Of a stretch of DNA of 8,045 nucleotides, positions 1-6,947 are shown in pieces. The DNA is from CAXSEF01 sp964236585. GTDB taxonomy: Bacteria; Pseudomonadota; Alphaproteobacteria; Acetobacterales; Acetobacteraceae. The first letter of the stretch is position 1. Each line of letters starts with the position of its first letter. The DNA lies in NCBI GenBank assembly GCA_964236585.1, contig CAXSFE010000139.1:1-8045 (forward strand), read 5' to 3'. Position numbers and translations under genes: made by a program. The notes beneath the pieces are model-generated. The model was not told where the DNA came from. It made no database searches and saw only the letters and a list, made by a program, of their open reading frames with translations.

Positions 1-1
1 G

Positions 2-125
2 CAAGGCTGGGCTCTGCCCAGACCCGCCAGGAGCGAAGCCGCCCCTGGACCCGGCCTTGCCTAAGGGATGCGTTCCAAGGGCGCAGCCTTTGGCGGGGTC
101 CAGGGGCAGAGCCCCTGGCCTTGCC
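2..125. repeat. Palindromic intergenic repeat, copy A (two mirrored halves), downstream of sucA
   Basis: This spacer begins 55 bases past the sucA stop and is made of hairpins. The right half holds CCAAGGG-cgcag-CCTTTGG (75-93, one G-T pair) and CCAGGGG-cagag-CCCCTGG (100-118), then GGCCTTGC. The left half is a shorter mirror image: GCAAGG at the edge, CTGGG-ctctg-CCCAG (7-21), and an imperfect stem joining 27-31 to 44-48. The same architecture recurs at 5598-5769. I see no open frame of protein-like quality and no transposase. Similar CTCTG-loop palindromes are, from memory, common between genes in Acetobacteraceae. The left end may extend past the window edge. Function is unknown; an mRNA 3'-end stem, an attenuator or a mobile REP-like element are all possible. 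Confidence 0.75.
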
Positions 126-179
126 TGTCCTTATTTTCTTGCGGGACACCGATCGCGTCGGCCAATCCGGCCGCCGGTG

Positions 180-3149
180 TCATCCCGCCCCGAGCGCCTC
201 GCGCACCAGCTTCGCCTGCTGCGCCGCGTGCACCTTGGCCGACCCAGTCGCCGGGCTGGCCGCCGCCTCGCGCCCTGCATAGCCCGGCCGCGAGGCCTTG
301 CCGCCGAGCGCGCCCAGCACCGCCTCGATCCTGCGGTCCACGAAGCTCCACGCCCCCATGTTCTCCGGCTCCTCCTGGCACCACACCACGTCCGCGTTGC
401 GATACGGCGCCAGCAGGCGCGGCAGGCTGCCCACCGGGAACGGGTAGATCTGCTCCATCCGGATCACCGCCACGTCGTCGATGCCCCGCTCCCGCCGCTC
501 GGCCACCAGGTCGTAGTACACCTTGCCGGAACACATCACGACGCGGCGCACCTCCTCCGGTGCGCGGATCGCCTCGACCTCGCCGATCACGGTGCGGAAC
601 GCGCTCGCGCCGCTGAACTCCACCAGCGGCGACACCGCCGCCTTGTGCCGCAGCAGGCTCTTGGGCGTCATGATCACCAGCGGCTTGCGGAAGTTGCGCT
701 TCATCTGCCGGCGCAGCGCGTGGAAGTAGTTGGCCGGCGTCGTGATGTTGCACACGCTCATGTTGCGCTCGGCGCACAGCTGCAGGAACCGCTCAAGCCG
801 GGCCGAGGAGTGCTCCGGCCCCTGCCCCTCGTGCCCGTGCGGCAGCAACAGCGTCAGCGCCGACATGCGCAGCCACTTGGTCTCGCCCGACGCCAGGAAC
901 TGGTCGATGATCACCTGCGCGCCGTTCGCGAAATCGCCGAACTGCGCCTCCCACAGCACCAGCGTCTGCGGGTCCGCCAGGGTGTAGCCGTACTCGAACC
1001 CCAGCACCCCCGCCTCGCTGAGCAGCGAGTTGTAGATCTCGATTCGCGCCTGCGGCCGCCCGTCGGCGAGCGTCCCGGTCATGCCCTCCGCCGCCCCGGC
1101 ATCGGGGCCGGGTGCCTGCACCGCGGAGATGTTGTTGAGCGGCACGTACTCGTTCTGGTTGCCCTGGTCGATCAGCACGGCGTGGCGCTGCGAGAACGTG
1201 CCCCTCTGGCAATCCTCGCCCGACAGCCTGACCCGGTGCCCCTCCACCAGCAGCGAGCCGAACGCGAGCGCCTCGCCGGTCGCCCAGTCGATGCCCTCTC
1301 CGCTCTCGACCATCCCCCGCTTCGCCTCGAGCTGGCGCGCGATCTTCGGGTTCACCTCGAACCCTTCTGGCACCGAGGAGATCGCCAGCCCGACCCGGCG
1401 CAGCACCTCGTGCGGGACAGCCGTGGTCTCCTCCGCCCGCTCCTCCGCCTCCGACGCCTGCTTGAGGCCCGACCACGCCCCCTCCAGCCAGTCCGCCTTG
1501 TTCGGCCGATACGACTTCGACGCCTGGAACGCCTCCTCCAGCGTCGCCGCGAAACCGTCCCAGGCGCCCTGCGCCTCCGCCTCGCCGATCACGCCCCGCT
1601 CCACCAGCGACTGCGCGTACAGCGTCCGCGTCGTCGGCCGCTGCCTGATCGCGCGATACATCAGCGGCTGGGTGAACGCCGGCTCGTCCGTCTCGTTGTG
1701 CCCGTGCCGGCGGTAGCAGACGATGTCGAGCACGACGTCCGCGCCGAACTCCATGCGGTACTCCGCCGCCAGCCGCGACGCATACAGCACCGCCTCCGGC
1801 TGGTCGCCGTTGACGTGCAGGATCGGACACTGAATCGACTTCGCGATGTCCGTGCAGTACAGCCCGGAATACGCGTGCGCCGGCGTCGTCGTGAACCCGA
1901 TCTGGTTGTTCACGATCAGGTGAATTGTGCCCCCGGTCCGGTAGCCGATCAGCTGGCTCATCGCGAGCGTCTCGTACACCAGCCCCTGCCCGGCGAACGC
2001 CGCGTCGCCGTGCATCATCACGCCCATCACCGAACGCCGCTGCCGCGTGTCGCCCAGCGCGTCCTGCCGGGCCCTCACCTTGCCCACCACCACCGGATCC
2101 ACCGCCTCCAGGTGCGACGGGTTCGGCTGCAGCGACACGTGCACCGTCCGCCCCCCGGACTCGATGTCCGTCGACGTCCCCAGGTGATACTTCACGTCGC
2201 CCGAGCCCTGCACGTCGTCCGGCTTGGAGCTGGCGCCCGCGAACTCGCTGAACACCGCCGCGAACGGCTTGCGCACCACGTTGACCAGCGTGTTCAGCCG
2301 CCCGCGGTGCGGCATGCCGATCACCACCTCGGCCACGCCCCGCGCCGCCGCCGTCTCGATCATCGCGTGCAGCGCCGGGATCGTCACCTCGCCGCCCTCC
2401 AGCCCGAACCGCTTCGTGCCCACGTACTTCTTCTGGCAGAACGCCTCGAACCCTTCCGCCTCCGTCAGCTGGCGCAGCAGCGCCGCCTGGTCGGCCCGCC
2501 CGATGCTGTCCGCCCAGGGCGCGCCCTCGATGCGCCGCTGGATCCAGGCCTTCTGGCCGGGGTCCTGGATGTGCATGAACTCCACGCCGATCGGCCCGCA
2601 GTAGCAGGCGCGCACCACCGCGATGATCTCGCGCACGCTCGCCGTCTCCCGCCCCAGCACGTTGTCGATGAACACCGGCCGGTCCCGGTCCTCCTCGCCG
2701 AAGCCATAGGACGCGGGGTCCAGCTCGGGATGGGACTTCGGCACCTGCAGCCCGAGCGGGTCGAGCCGCGCCTCCAGGTGTCCGCGCACCCGGTACGCCC
2801 GGATCAGCATCAGCGCCCGCAGGCTGTCCAGCGCGGCTGCCCGAACCACCCCGGCCGGGATCGCTCCAGGCGTCGCATCCCGCCCCTGGCCGGCAGGCTC
2901 CTCCACCCCGCCGCCCCGCCCTGCCCGGGCCGGCACGCCAGCCTCGGAGAACCCCGGCGCACGCGGCGCCCAGGACGCGCCGGCCGCATCCATCATCACC
3001 GCGCGCGTCTCGTCGTCCATCGCCGCGAACAGCTCGGCGAAGCTCGCGTCCACCGTGCCCGGATCACCCACCCAGCGCGCATACATCTCCGCGATGAACG
3101 CGGCGTTCGCGCCCGTGATGGCAGTGGCCAGAACATCGACGCCGGGCAT
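180..3149 (-). CDS. sucA: 2-oxoglutarate dehydrogenase E1 component
   Basis: This is the thiamine-diphosphate-dependent subunit that decarboxylates 2-oxoglutarate and passes the succinyl group to the lipoyl arm of E2 (SucB) in the cytoplasmic complex. The product is 989 residues, close to other alphaproteobacterial E1o proteins and longer than the 933 of E. coli. Residues 10-50 match the N-terminal E2-contact segment (ANAAFIAEMYARWVGDP). Residues 61-105 form an Ala/Gly/Pro-rich linker. The catalytic core shows GMPHRGR (His281), GDVKYH (His322), GDAAF (381-385) and NNQIGFTT (414-421) for cofactor binding. LLPHGHEGQGPEHSS (His771) and the C-terminal VVWCQEEPEN complete the family pattern. The three named histidines align by eye with active-site histidines of E. 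coli E1o. The start is set by GAGAGGA six bases upstream and by the family N-terminus, although the frame stays open further upstream. sucB and lpd would be expected just beyond the left edge. Confidence 0.97.
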   Translation of the reverse strand: MPGVDVLATAITGANAAFIAEMYARWVGDPGTVDASFAELFAAMDDETRAVMMDAAGASWAPRAPGFSEAGVPARAGRGGGVEEPAGQGRDATPGAIPAGVVRAAALDSLRALMLIRAYRVRGHLEARLDPLGLQVPKSHPELDPASYGFGEEDRDRPVFIDNVLGRETASVREIIAVVRACYCGPIGVEFMHIQDPGQKAWIQRRIEGAPWADSIGRADQAALLRQLTEAEGFEAFCQKKYVGTKRFGLEGGEVTIPALHAMIETAAARGVAEVVIGMPHRGRLNTLVNVVRKPFAAVFSEFAGASSKPDDVQGSGDVKYHLGTSTDIESGGRTVHVSLQPNPSHLEAVDPVVVGKVRARQDALGDTRQRRSVMGVMMHGDAAFAGQGLVYETLAMSQLIGYRTGGTIHLIVNNQIGFTTTPAHAYSGLYCTDIAKSIQCPILHVNGDQPEAVLYASRLAAEYRMEFGADVVLDIVCYRRHGHNETDEPAFTQPLMYRAIRQRPTTRTLYAQSLVERGVIGEAEAQGAWDGFAATLEEAFQASKSYRPNKADWLEGAWSGLKQASEAEERAEETTAVPHEVLRRVGLAISSVPEGFEVNPKIARQLEAKRGMVESGEGIDWATGEALAFGSLLVEGHRVRLSGEDCQRGTFSQRHAVLIDQGNQNEYVPLNNISAVQAPGPDAGAAEGMTGTLADGRPQARIEIYNSLLSEAGVLGFEYGYTLADPQTLVLWEAQFGDFANGAQVIIDQFLASGETKWLRMSALTLLLPHGHEGQGPEHSSARLERFLQLCAERNMSVCNITTPANYFHALRRQMKRNFRKPLVIMTPKSLLRHKAAVSPLVEFSGASAFRTVIGEVEAIRAPEEVRRVVMCSGKVYYDLVAERRERGIDDVAVIRMEQIYPFPVGSLPRLLAPYRNADVVWCQEEPENMGAWSFVDRRIEAVLGALGGKASRPGYAGREAAASPATGSAKVHAAQQAKLVREALGAG

Positions 3150-3421
3150 ATGGAGTCCTCTCGGGCAGAGCCGGGGCATGGATCGCTCCCGGCATCGCAA
3201 CCTACGCCTGTCCCCGCCGGCCTTGCTCAAGGCAGCGCCGCTGCCTGGGTTGACCGCCGCGCATGACCCGGCGCCCGCACGCCACCCGGACCCTGCAAGC
3301 CACATACCAGCCAGGGCGCAGCCCGGGAGCCGAGGCAACGCCGGCGTGCTCGGCAAACTCGAAGATGCCGGCCAAGAGGCGCTCGCCCATGCCTGGCCCG
3401 GGCAAGCCCTGCCTGCCTGCG
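3150..3421. other. 272-bp sucD-sucA spacer with several hairpins
   Basis: This gap is long for genes of one pathway on one strand. It contains a perfect 7-bp stem AGGCAGC-gcc-GCTGCCT (3230-3246), a short stem around GGGC-gca-GCCC (3314-3324), and a larger dyad (3329-3354) with outer arms GCCGAG/CTCGGC around the palindrome ACGCCGGCGT (3338-3347). None is followed by a T-run on the minus strand, so no intrinsic terminator can be claimed. I found no convincing -35/-10 pair for sucA. The ten-mer GGGCGCAGCC (3314-3323) is identical to part of repeat copy A (79-88), and GGCCTTGC (3219-3226) matches its end. The spacer may therefore hold a decayed copy of that repeat, but the matches are short. Confidence 0.45.
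3156..3162 (-). promoter_or_regulatory. Ribosome binding site of sucA
   Basis: GAGAGGA read on the minus strand ends six bases before the ATG at 3149. It decides the start, because the sucA frame stays open for about 290 more codons upstream, through the spacer and into sucD. Confidence 0.7.
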
Positions 3422-4306
3422 TTAGCCCGCCAGCGCCCCCACCAGCGTGCTCCCCAGAGCCGACGGGCTCTCCGCAACGTGAATGCCCGCCGACCGCATC
3501 GCCTCGACCTTCGCCGCCGCCGTGTCGCGCCCGCCGCTGATCACCGCGCCCGCGTGACCCATCCGGCGACCGGGCGGCGCCGTCGCCCCCGCGATGAACC
3601 CCACGACGGTCTTGGCCGGCCGGCCGCCCCCCGAGCGCGCCAGGAACTCCGCCGCCTCGATCTCGCTCTGCCCGCCGATCTCGCCGATCATGATGATCGA
3701 GTCCGTCTCCGGATCGCCCAGGAACATCTCCAGCACCTCGATGAAGTCCATCCCCTTCACCGGGTCGCCGCCGATCCCCACGCAGGTCGACTGCCCCAGC
3801 CCCGCGGCCGTGGTCTGCGCCACCGCCTCGTAGGTCAGCGTCCCCGACCGGCTCACCACGCCTACCCGCCCCGGCCGGTGGATGTGCCCCGGCATGATCC
3901 CGATCTTGCACTGCCCGGGCGTGATCACCCCCGGGCAGTTCGGCCCCACCAGGCGCGACGCCGACCCCGACAGCGCCCGCTTCACCCGCACCATGTCGAG
4001 CACCGGGATGCCCTCGGTGATGCACACGATCAGCGGGATGCGCGCATCGATCGCCTCCAGGATCGCGTCCGCGGCGAACGGCGGCGGCACGTAGATCGCG
4101 CTCGCGTTCGCCCCCGTCACCACGGCGGCCTCCGCCACGGTGTCGAACACCGGCAGCCCGAGATGCTCCCCGCCGCCCTTGCCCGGCGTGACCCCGCCCA
4201 CCACCACGGTCCCGTAGGCGATCGCCTGCTCGCTGTGGAAGGAGCCCTGCGCCCCCGTGAACCCCTGCACCATCACCCGCGTGTCGCGCCCGACCAGGAC
4301 CGCCAT
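3422..4306 (-). CDS. sucD: Succinyl-CoA synthetase alpha subunit (ADP/GDP-forming)
   Basis: With SucC this subunit converts succinyl-CoA, nucleoside diphosphate and phosphate to succinate, CoA and nucleoside triphosphate in the cytoplasm. The product is 294 residues, normal for the family. The N-terminal CoA-binding Rossmann domain shows VQGFTGAQGSFH (13-24) and TPGKGG (40-45). GPNCPGVITPGQCKIGIMPG (121-140) is the family signature, followed by VVSRSGTLTYE (150-160) and VGIGGDPVKG (176-185). The phosphorylated active-site histidine is His251 in GRRMGHAGAVISGG, equivalent to His246 in E. coli. The ATG overlaps the sucC stop by one base (TGATG), and AGGGAG lies seven bases upstream inside sucC, so translation is probably coupled and the two subunits made in equal amounts. 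Confidence 0.97.
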   Translation of the reverse strand: MAVLVGRDTRVMVQGFTGAQGSFHSEQAIAYGTVVVGGVTPGKGGGEHLGLPVFDTVAEAAVVTGANASAIYVPPPFAADAILEAIDARIPLIVCITEGIPVLDMVRVKRALSGSASRLVGPNCPGVITPGQCKIGIMPGHIHRPGRVGVVSRSGTLTYEAVAQTTAAGLGQSTCVGIGGDPVKGMDFIEVLEMFLGDPETDSIIMIGEIGGQSEIEAAEFLARSGGGRPAKTVVGFIAGATAPPGRRMGHAGAVISGGRDTAAAKVEAMRSAGIHVAESPSALGSTLVGALAG

Positions 4307-5562
4307 CAGGCCGCTCCCTGCCCGGACACGGCGCCGGCCATGCCCCCGCCCGCTGCCCGCACCGCAGCCACCACCTTGCGCGCCGCGTCGTCGAGGTCGT
4401 CCGCGGCGATGATCGGCAGCCCCGACGCCGCCATGATGGCCTTGCCCTGCGCCACGTTCGTCCCCTCCAGCCGGACCACCAGCGGCACCGACAGGCTCAC
4501 GTCGCGCGCCGCCGCCACCACGCCGTCCGCGATCACGTCGCAGCGCATGATGCCGCCGAAGATGTTGACCAGGATGCCCTCCACCTTCGGGTCGGACAGG
4601 ATGATCCGGAACGCCGCCGCCACCCGCTCCTTGGTCGCCCCCCCGCCCACGTCGAGGAAGTTCGCCGGGCTCGCCCCGTACAGCTTGATGATGTCCATCG
4701 TCGCCATCGCCAGCCCGGCGCCGTTGACCATGCAGCCGATCGTGCCGTCCAGCGCCACGTAGTTCAGCGAGTGTTTCGCCGCCTCGATCTCCTTGGCGTC
4801 CTCCTCGCCCTCGTCGCGCAGTGCCTCGATCTCCGGGTGCCGGAACAGCGCGTTGTCGTCGAAGCTCACCTTGGCATCCAGCGCCACGATCTCGCCCGCC
4901 CCCGTCACCACCAGCGGGTTGATCTCGACGACCGAGCAGTCCAGCGACACGAACGCGTCGTACATCCGCGTCACGAACGCCGTCAGCGCCTTCGCCTCGC
5001 GCCCGTGGAACCCCAGCGCGAACGCCAGCCTGCGCCCGTGGTAGTCCGACACCCCCGCCGCCGGGTCCACCGTGACGCGCAGGATCTTCTCCGGCGTGCG
5101 CTCCGCCACCTCCTCGACCTCCACGCCGCCCTCGAGGCACGCCATGATCACCACCCGCCCACTCTCGCGGTCCACCAGCAGCGACAGGTACAGCTCGCGC
5201 GCGATGTCGCACCCGGCCTCCACGTACACCCGGCTCACCACCCGCCCCGCCGGCCCGGTCTGCTTCGTCACCAGCGTGCGCCCCAGCATCGCCTCGGCCG
5301 CCGCCCTGACCTCCCCCACCGAGCGCGCCAGCCGCACCCCGCCCGGCCGCTTGCCCGACAGGTGCGGCCCCTCCATCTCCTCGGCGATGAACCCGGCGCC
5401 CCGGCCGCCGGCATGGATCTGCGACTTCACCACGTAGACCGGTCCCGGCAGCCGCGCCGCCGCCGCCGCCGCCTCGTCAGGCGTCCACGCAAGCTCGCCG
5501 TCAAGCACCGCCACCCCGAACTCGCGCAGCAGCGCCTTGGCCTGGTACTCGTGGATGTTCAT
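4306..5562 (-). CDS. sucC: Succinyl-CoA synthetase beta subunit
   Basis: This is the nucleotide- and succinate-binding partner of SucD. The product is 418 residues, about 20 to 30 longer than the E. coli protein, partly through an Ala/Gly-rich tail after residue 403. The ATP-grasp domain begins with the diagnostic MNIHEYQAKALLREFGV. It continues with VVKSQIHAGGRGAG (44-57), VEINPLVVT (212-220), LNYVALDGTIGCMVNGAGLA (266-285) with ATMD (287-290), NFLDVGGGATKERV (301-314) and NIFGGIMRCD (333-342). The start is fixed by the MNIHEYQ terminus. The frame is open 42 codons further upstream, but those codons translate the neighbouring repeat. The ribosome binding site is weak (GCGGACGA directly before ATG). 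The gene starts about 35 bases past the inverted repeat that separates it from mdh. ATP versus GTP preference cannot be read from the sequence by eye. Confidence 0.97.
   Translation of the reverse strand: MNIHEYQAKALLREFGVAVLDGELAWTPDEAAAAAARLPGPVYVVKSQIHAGGRGAGFIAEEMEGPHLSGKRPGGVRLARSVGEVRAAAEAMLGRTLVTKQTGPAGRVVSRVYVEAGCDIARELYLSLLVDRESGRVVIMACLEGGVEVEEVAERTPEKILRVTVDPAAGVSDYHGRRLAFALGFHGREAKALTAFVTRMYDAFVSLDCSVVEINPLVVTGAGEIVALDAKVSFDDNALFRHPEIEALRDEGEEDAKEIEAAKHSLNYVALDGTIGCMVNGAGLAMATMDIIKLYGASPANFLDVGGGATKERVAAAFRIILSDPKVEGILVNIFGGIMRCDVIADGVVAAARDVSLSVPLVVRLEGTNVAQGKAIMAASGLPIIAADDLDDAARKVVAAVRAAGGGMAGAVSGQGAA
4314..4319 (-). promoter_or_regulatory. Ribosome binding site of sucD inside the sucC 3' end
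   Basis: AGGGAG on the minus strand lies seven bases before the sucD ATG and is formed by the last codons of sucC. Together with the one-base stop/start overlap this suggests translational coupling of the two subunits. Confidence 0.65.
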
Positions 5563-5597
5563 TCGTCCGCACCAACTGTTTGGAAGCCAGAGAAAGC

Positions 5598-5769
5598 AAG
5601 GCCAGAGGCTCTGCCTCTGGACTCCGCCAAGGACAAGTCCTTGGAACCTTTTGCGAAGCTCCGTGCTCCCGCATGGCGCCGGGTGCAATCCCGCAGAAGG
5701 CTCTTCCTAAATCAAACGGATTCTCAAGGCTTGCCTTGAGCGGAGTCCAGAGGCAGAGCCTCTGGCCTT
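5598..5769. repeat. Palindromic intergenic repeat, copy B: 29-bp inverted repeat with four hairpins, between mdh and sucC
   Basis: Arms 5598-5626 and 5741-5769 are exact reverse complements over 29 bases. Each arm contains its own 7-bp hairpin: CCAGAGG-ctctg-CCTCTGG (5602-5620) and CCAGAGG-cagag-CCTCTGG (5747-5765). Inside each arm sits a second 7-bp hairpin, CCAAGGA-caag-TCCTTGG (5627-5644) and CTCAAGG-cttg-CCTTGAG (5723-5740). The 78-base centre (5645-5722) is less structured and includes an AT-rich patch near 5706-5722. The element takes up most of the 216-base gap and ends nine bases from the mdh stop. In RNA it could fold as four local hairpins or as one long stem. No strong T-run follows any stem on the minus strand. 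It is related to copy A at 2-125. Confidence 0.88.
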
Positions 5770-5778
5770 CCTTCGCTT

Positions 5779-6732
5779 CTAGACGCCAAGCTTGCGGAAG
5801 TCCTCCACGAGCTTCTTCACCGCGTCGCACGACTTGTCGAACGCGACCTTCTCCGCATCGGTGAACTTCACCTCGACGATCCGTTCCACGCCGCCCGCGC
5901 CGATCACCACCGGCACCCCCACGTAGAAATCCTGCATCCCGTACTCGCCGCGCAGCATCACCGCGCAGGGCAAAACCCGCTTCTTGTCGCGCAGGAACGA
6001 CTCCGCCATCGCGATCGCCGCCGCCGCCGGCGCGTAGAACGCCGAGCCCCGCTCCAGCAGCTTGACGATCTCGCCGCCGCCGTTCGCCGTGCGCGCGCAG
6101 ATCGCGTCGATCCGCTCCTGCGTCGTCCACCCCATCTCGATCAGGTCCGGGATCGGCACGCCCGCCACCGTGGAGTAGCGCGTCAGCGGCACCATCGTGT
6201 CCCCGTGCCCGCCCAGCACGAACGCGGTGACGTCCTCCACGCTGACCTTGAACTCCTGCGCCAGGAACAGCCGGAACCGCGCGCTGTCCAGCACGCCCGC
6301 CATGCCCACGACCATCTCCGGCGGCAGCCCGGACTTCTGCTGCATCACCCACACCATGACGTCGAGCGGGTTGGTGATGACGATCACGAACGCGCCCGGG
6401 CAATGCTGCTTGATCCCCTCGGCCACCTGGCCGATCACCTCGGCGTTCTTCGCCAGCAGGTCGTCGCGGCTCATCCCGGGCTGGCGCGGGAACCCGGCGG
6501 TGACGATCACCACGTCCGACCCCGCGATCGCGGCGTAGTCCGACCCGCCCGACATCGCCGAGTCGAAGCCGTCCACCGGGCTCGACTGCATCAGGTCGAG
6601 CGCCTTGCCAGCCGCCACGCCGCCGAACACGTCGAACAGCACCACGTCGCCGAGCTCCTTGAGCCCGATCATGTGCGCGAGCGTGCCGCCGATGTTGCCG
6701 GCGCCGACGAGAGCGATCTTGCTGCGAGCCAT
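5779..6732 (-). CDS. mdh: Malate dehydrogenase (NAD-dependent, LDH-like type)
   Basis: This enzyme oxidises malate to oxaloacetate with NAD in the cytoplasm. The product is 317 residues, within the usual range of the lactate-dehydrogenase-like MDH group found in alphaproteobacteria. Visible elements are the NAD-binding loop VGAGNIGG (9-16) and Asp34 at the end of the second strand (VVLFD), which favours NAD over NADP. The mobile loop VTAGFPRQPGMSR (77-89) has Arg83 and Arg89; arginine at the first site indicates malate/oxaloacetate rather than lactate specificity. ITNPLDVM (119-126), LDSARFR (148-154, Asp150 and Arg153) and GGHGDTMVPL (174-183, catalytic His176) complete the active site. The ATG at 6732 has AGGAGGAGG six bases upstream; a start ten codons earlier would add an unlikely Arg/Pro-rich leader. 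It is the first gene of the mdh-suc series. Confidence 0.97.
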   Translation of the reverse strand: MARSKIALVGAGNIGGTLAHMIGLKELGDVVLFDVFGGVAAGKALDLMQSSPVDGFDSAMSGGSDYAAIAGSDVVIVTAGFPRQPGMSRDDLLAKNAEVIGQVAEGIKQHCPGAFVIVITNPLDVMVWVMQQKSGLPPEMVVGMAGVLDSARFRLFLAQEFKVSVEDVTAFVLGGHGDTMVPLTRYSTVAGVPIPDLIEMGWTTQERIDAICARTANGGGEIVKLLERGSAFYAPAAAAIAMAESFLRDKKRVLPCAVMLRGEYGMQDFYVGVPVVIGAGGVERIVEVKFTDAEKVAFDKSCDAVKKLVEDFRKLGV

Positions 6733-6738
6733 GGCTGG

Positions 6739-6747
6739 CCTCCTCCT
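6739..6747 (-). promoter_or_regulatory. Strong ribosome binding site of mdh
   Basis: AGGAGGAGG on the minus strand lies six bases before the ATG. It is the strongest such site in the window and selects MARSKIALVG as the N-terminus over an in-frame ATG 30 bases upstream. Confidence 0.8.
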
Positions 6748-6799
6748 GGGTGACACTGCCACGCTTCCGCCCCCTGACGCGTCGCTGCGGCGGGTCCGG

Positions 6800-6828
6800 T
6801 GCTAGTCCATCGCCCTCACCCCGACAAG
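6800..6828 (-). promoter_or_regulatory. Candidate promoter for mdh (and perhaps the suc genes)
   Basis: On the minus strand CTTGTC (6828-6823) and CTAGCA (6805-6800) are separated by 17 bases. This resembles the alphaproteobacterial housekeeping pattern CTTGAC-17-CTATAT with two or three mismatches. Transcription would start near 6793, giving a leader of about 60 bases. Two copies of the nine-mer CCGCCCGGC (6836-6844 and 6854-6862, plus-strand reading) lie directly upstream. The match is weak in such GC-rich DNA and is offered only as a candidate. Confidence 0.3.
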
Positions 6829-6885
6829 GAGTTGACCGCCCGGCAGGTCCGGGCCGCCCGGCGCAGCGGCCAGGAGCCGGCGGCA

Positions 6886-6903
6886 GCCTTCCCCGGGGAA
6901 AGC
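6886..6903. other. Palindrome upstream of mdh (possible operator or stem)
   Basis: TTCCCCGGGGAA (6889-6900) is a perfect 12-base palindrome. It extends to 6886-6903 with one mismatched pair. It lies about 155 bases before the mdh start and upstream of the candidate promoter. It could bind a dimeric regulator or form a small hairpin; no known operator is recognised. Confidence 0.35.
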
Positions 6904-6923
6904 CCGAACAGGTCGGTCGCCGC

Positions 6924-6946
6924 CGGCCCGCGCGGGCCGCGGCCCG
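6924..6946 (-). terminator. Two overlapping GC palindromes just after the small acidic gene
   Basis: A 16-base palindrome (6924-6939, core GGCCCGCGCGGGCC) overlaps a 14-base palindrome (6933-6946, core GGGCCGCGGCCC), so only one can form as a stem at a time. They begin one base past the stop codon of the small gene on the minus strand. There is no T-run afterwards. A role as a 3'-end stem or weak terminator is a guess from position. Confidence 0.25.
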
Positions 6947-6947
6947 G

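Noticed and set aside
57..3266. A 1069-codon plus-strand open frame opposite sucA
   Set aside because: The translation is Arg/His/Pro-rich with no recognisable domain and lies antisense to an intact sucA. It is a by-product of high GC at third positions.
3202..3390. A 62-codon minus-strand frame (MGERLLAGIFEFAEHAGV...) in the sucD-sucA spacer
   Set aside because: The first 20 residues look protein-like, but there is no good ribosome site and the second half is Arg-rich noise over a hairpin. Support is insufficient for a gene call.
5563..5688. Upstream extension of sucC by 42 codons
   Set aside because: These codons translate the palindromic repeat. SucC proteins begin at MNIHEYQ, so the shorter start is right.
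5598..5769. Reading the repeat as an intrinsic terminator, insertion sequence or CRISPR array
   Set aside because: No stem is followed by a clear T-run, there is no transposase or target duplication, and there are no regularly spaced repeat-spacer units.
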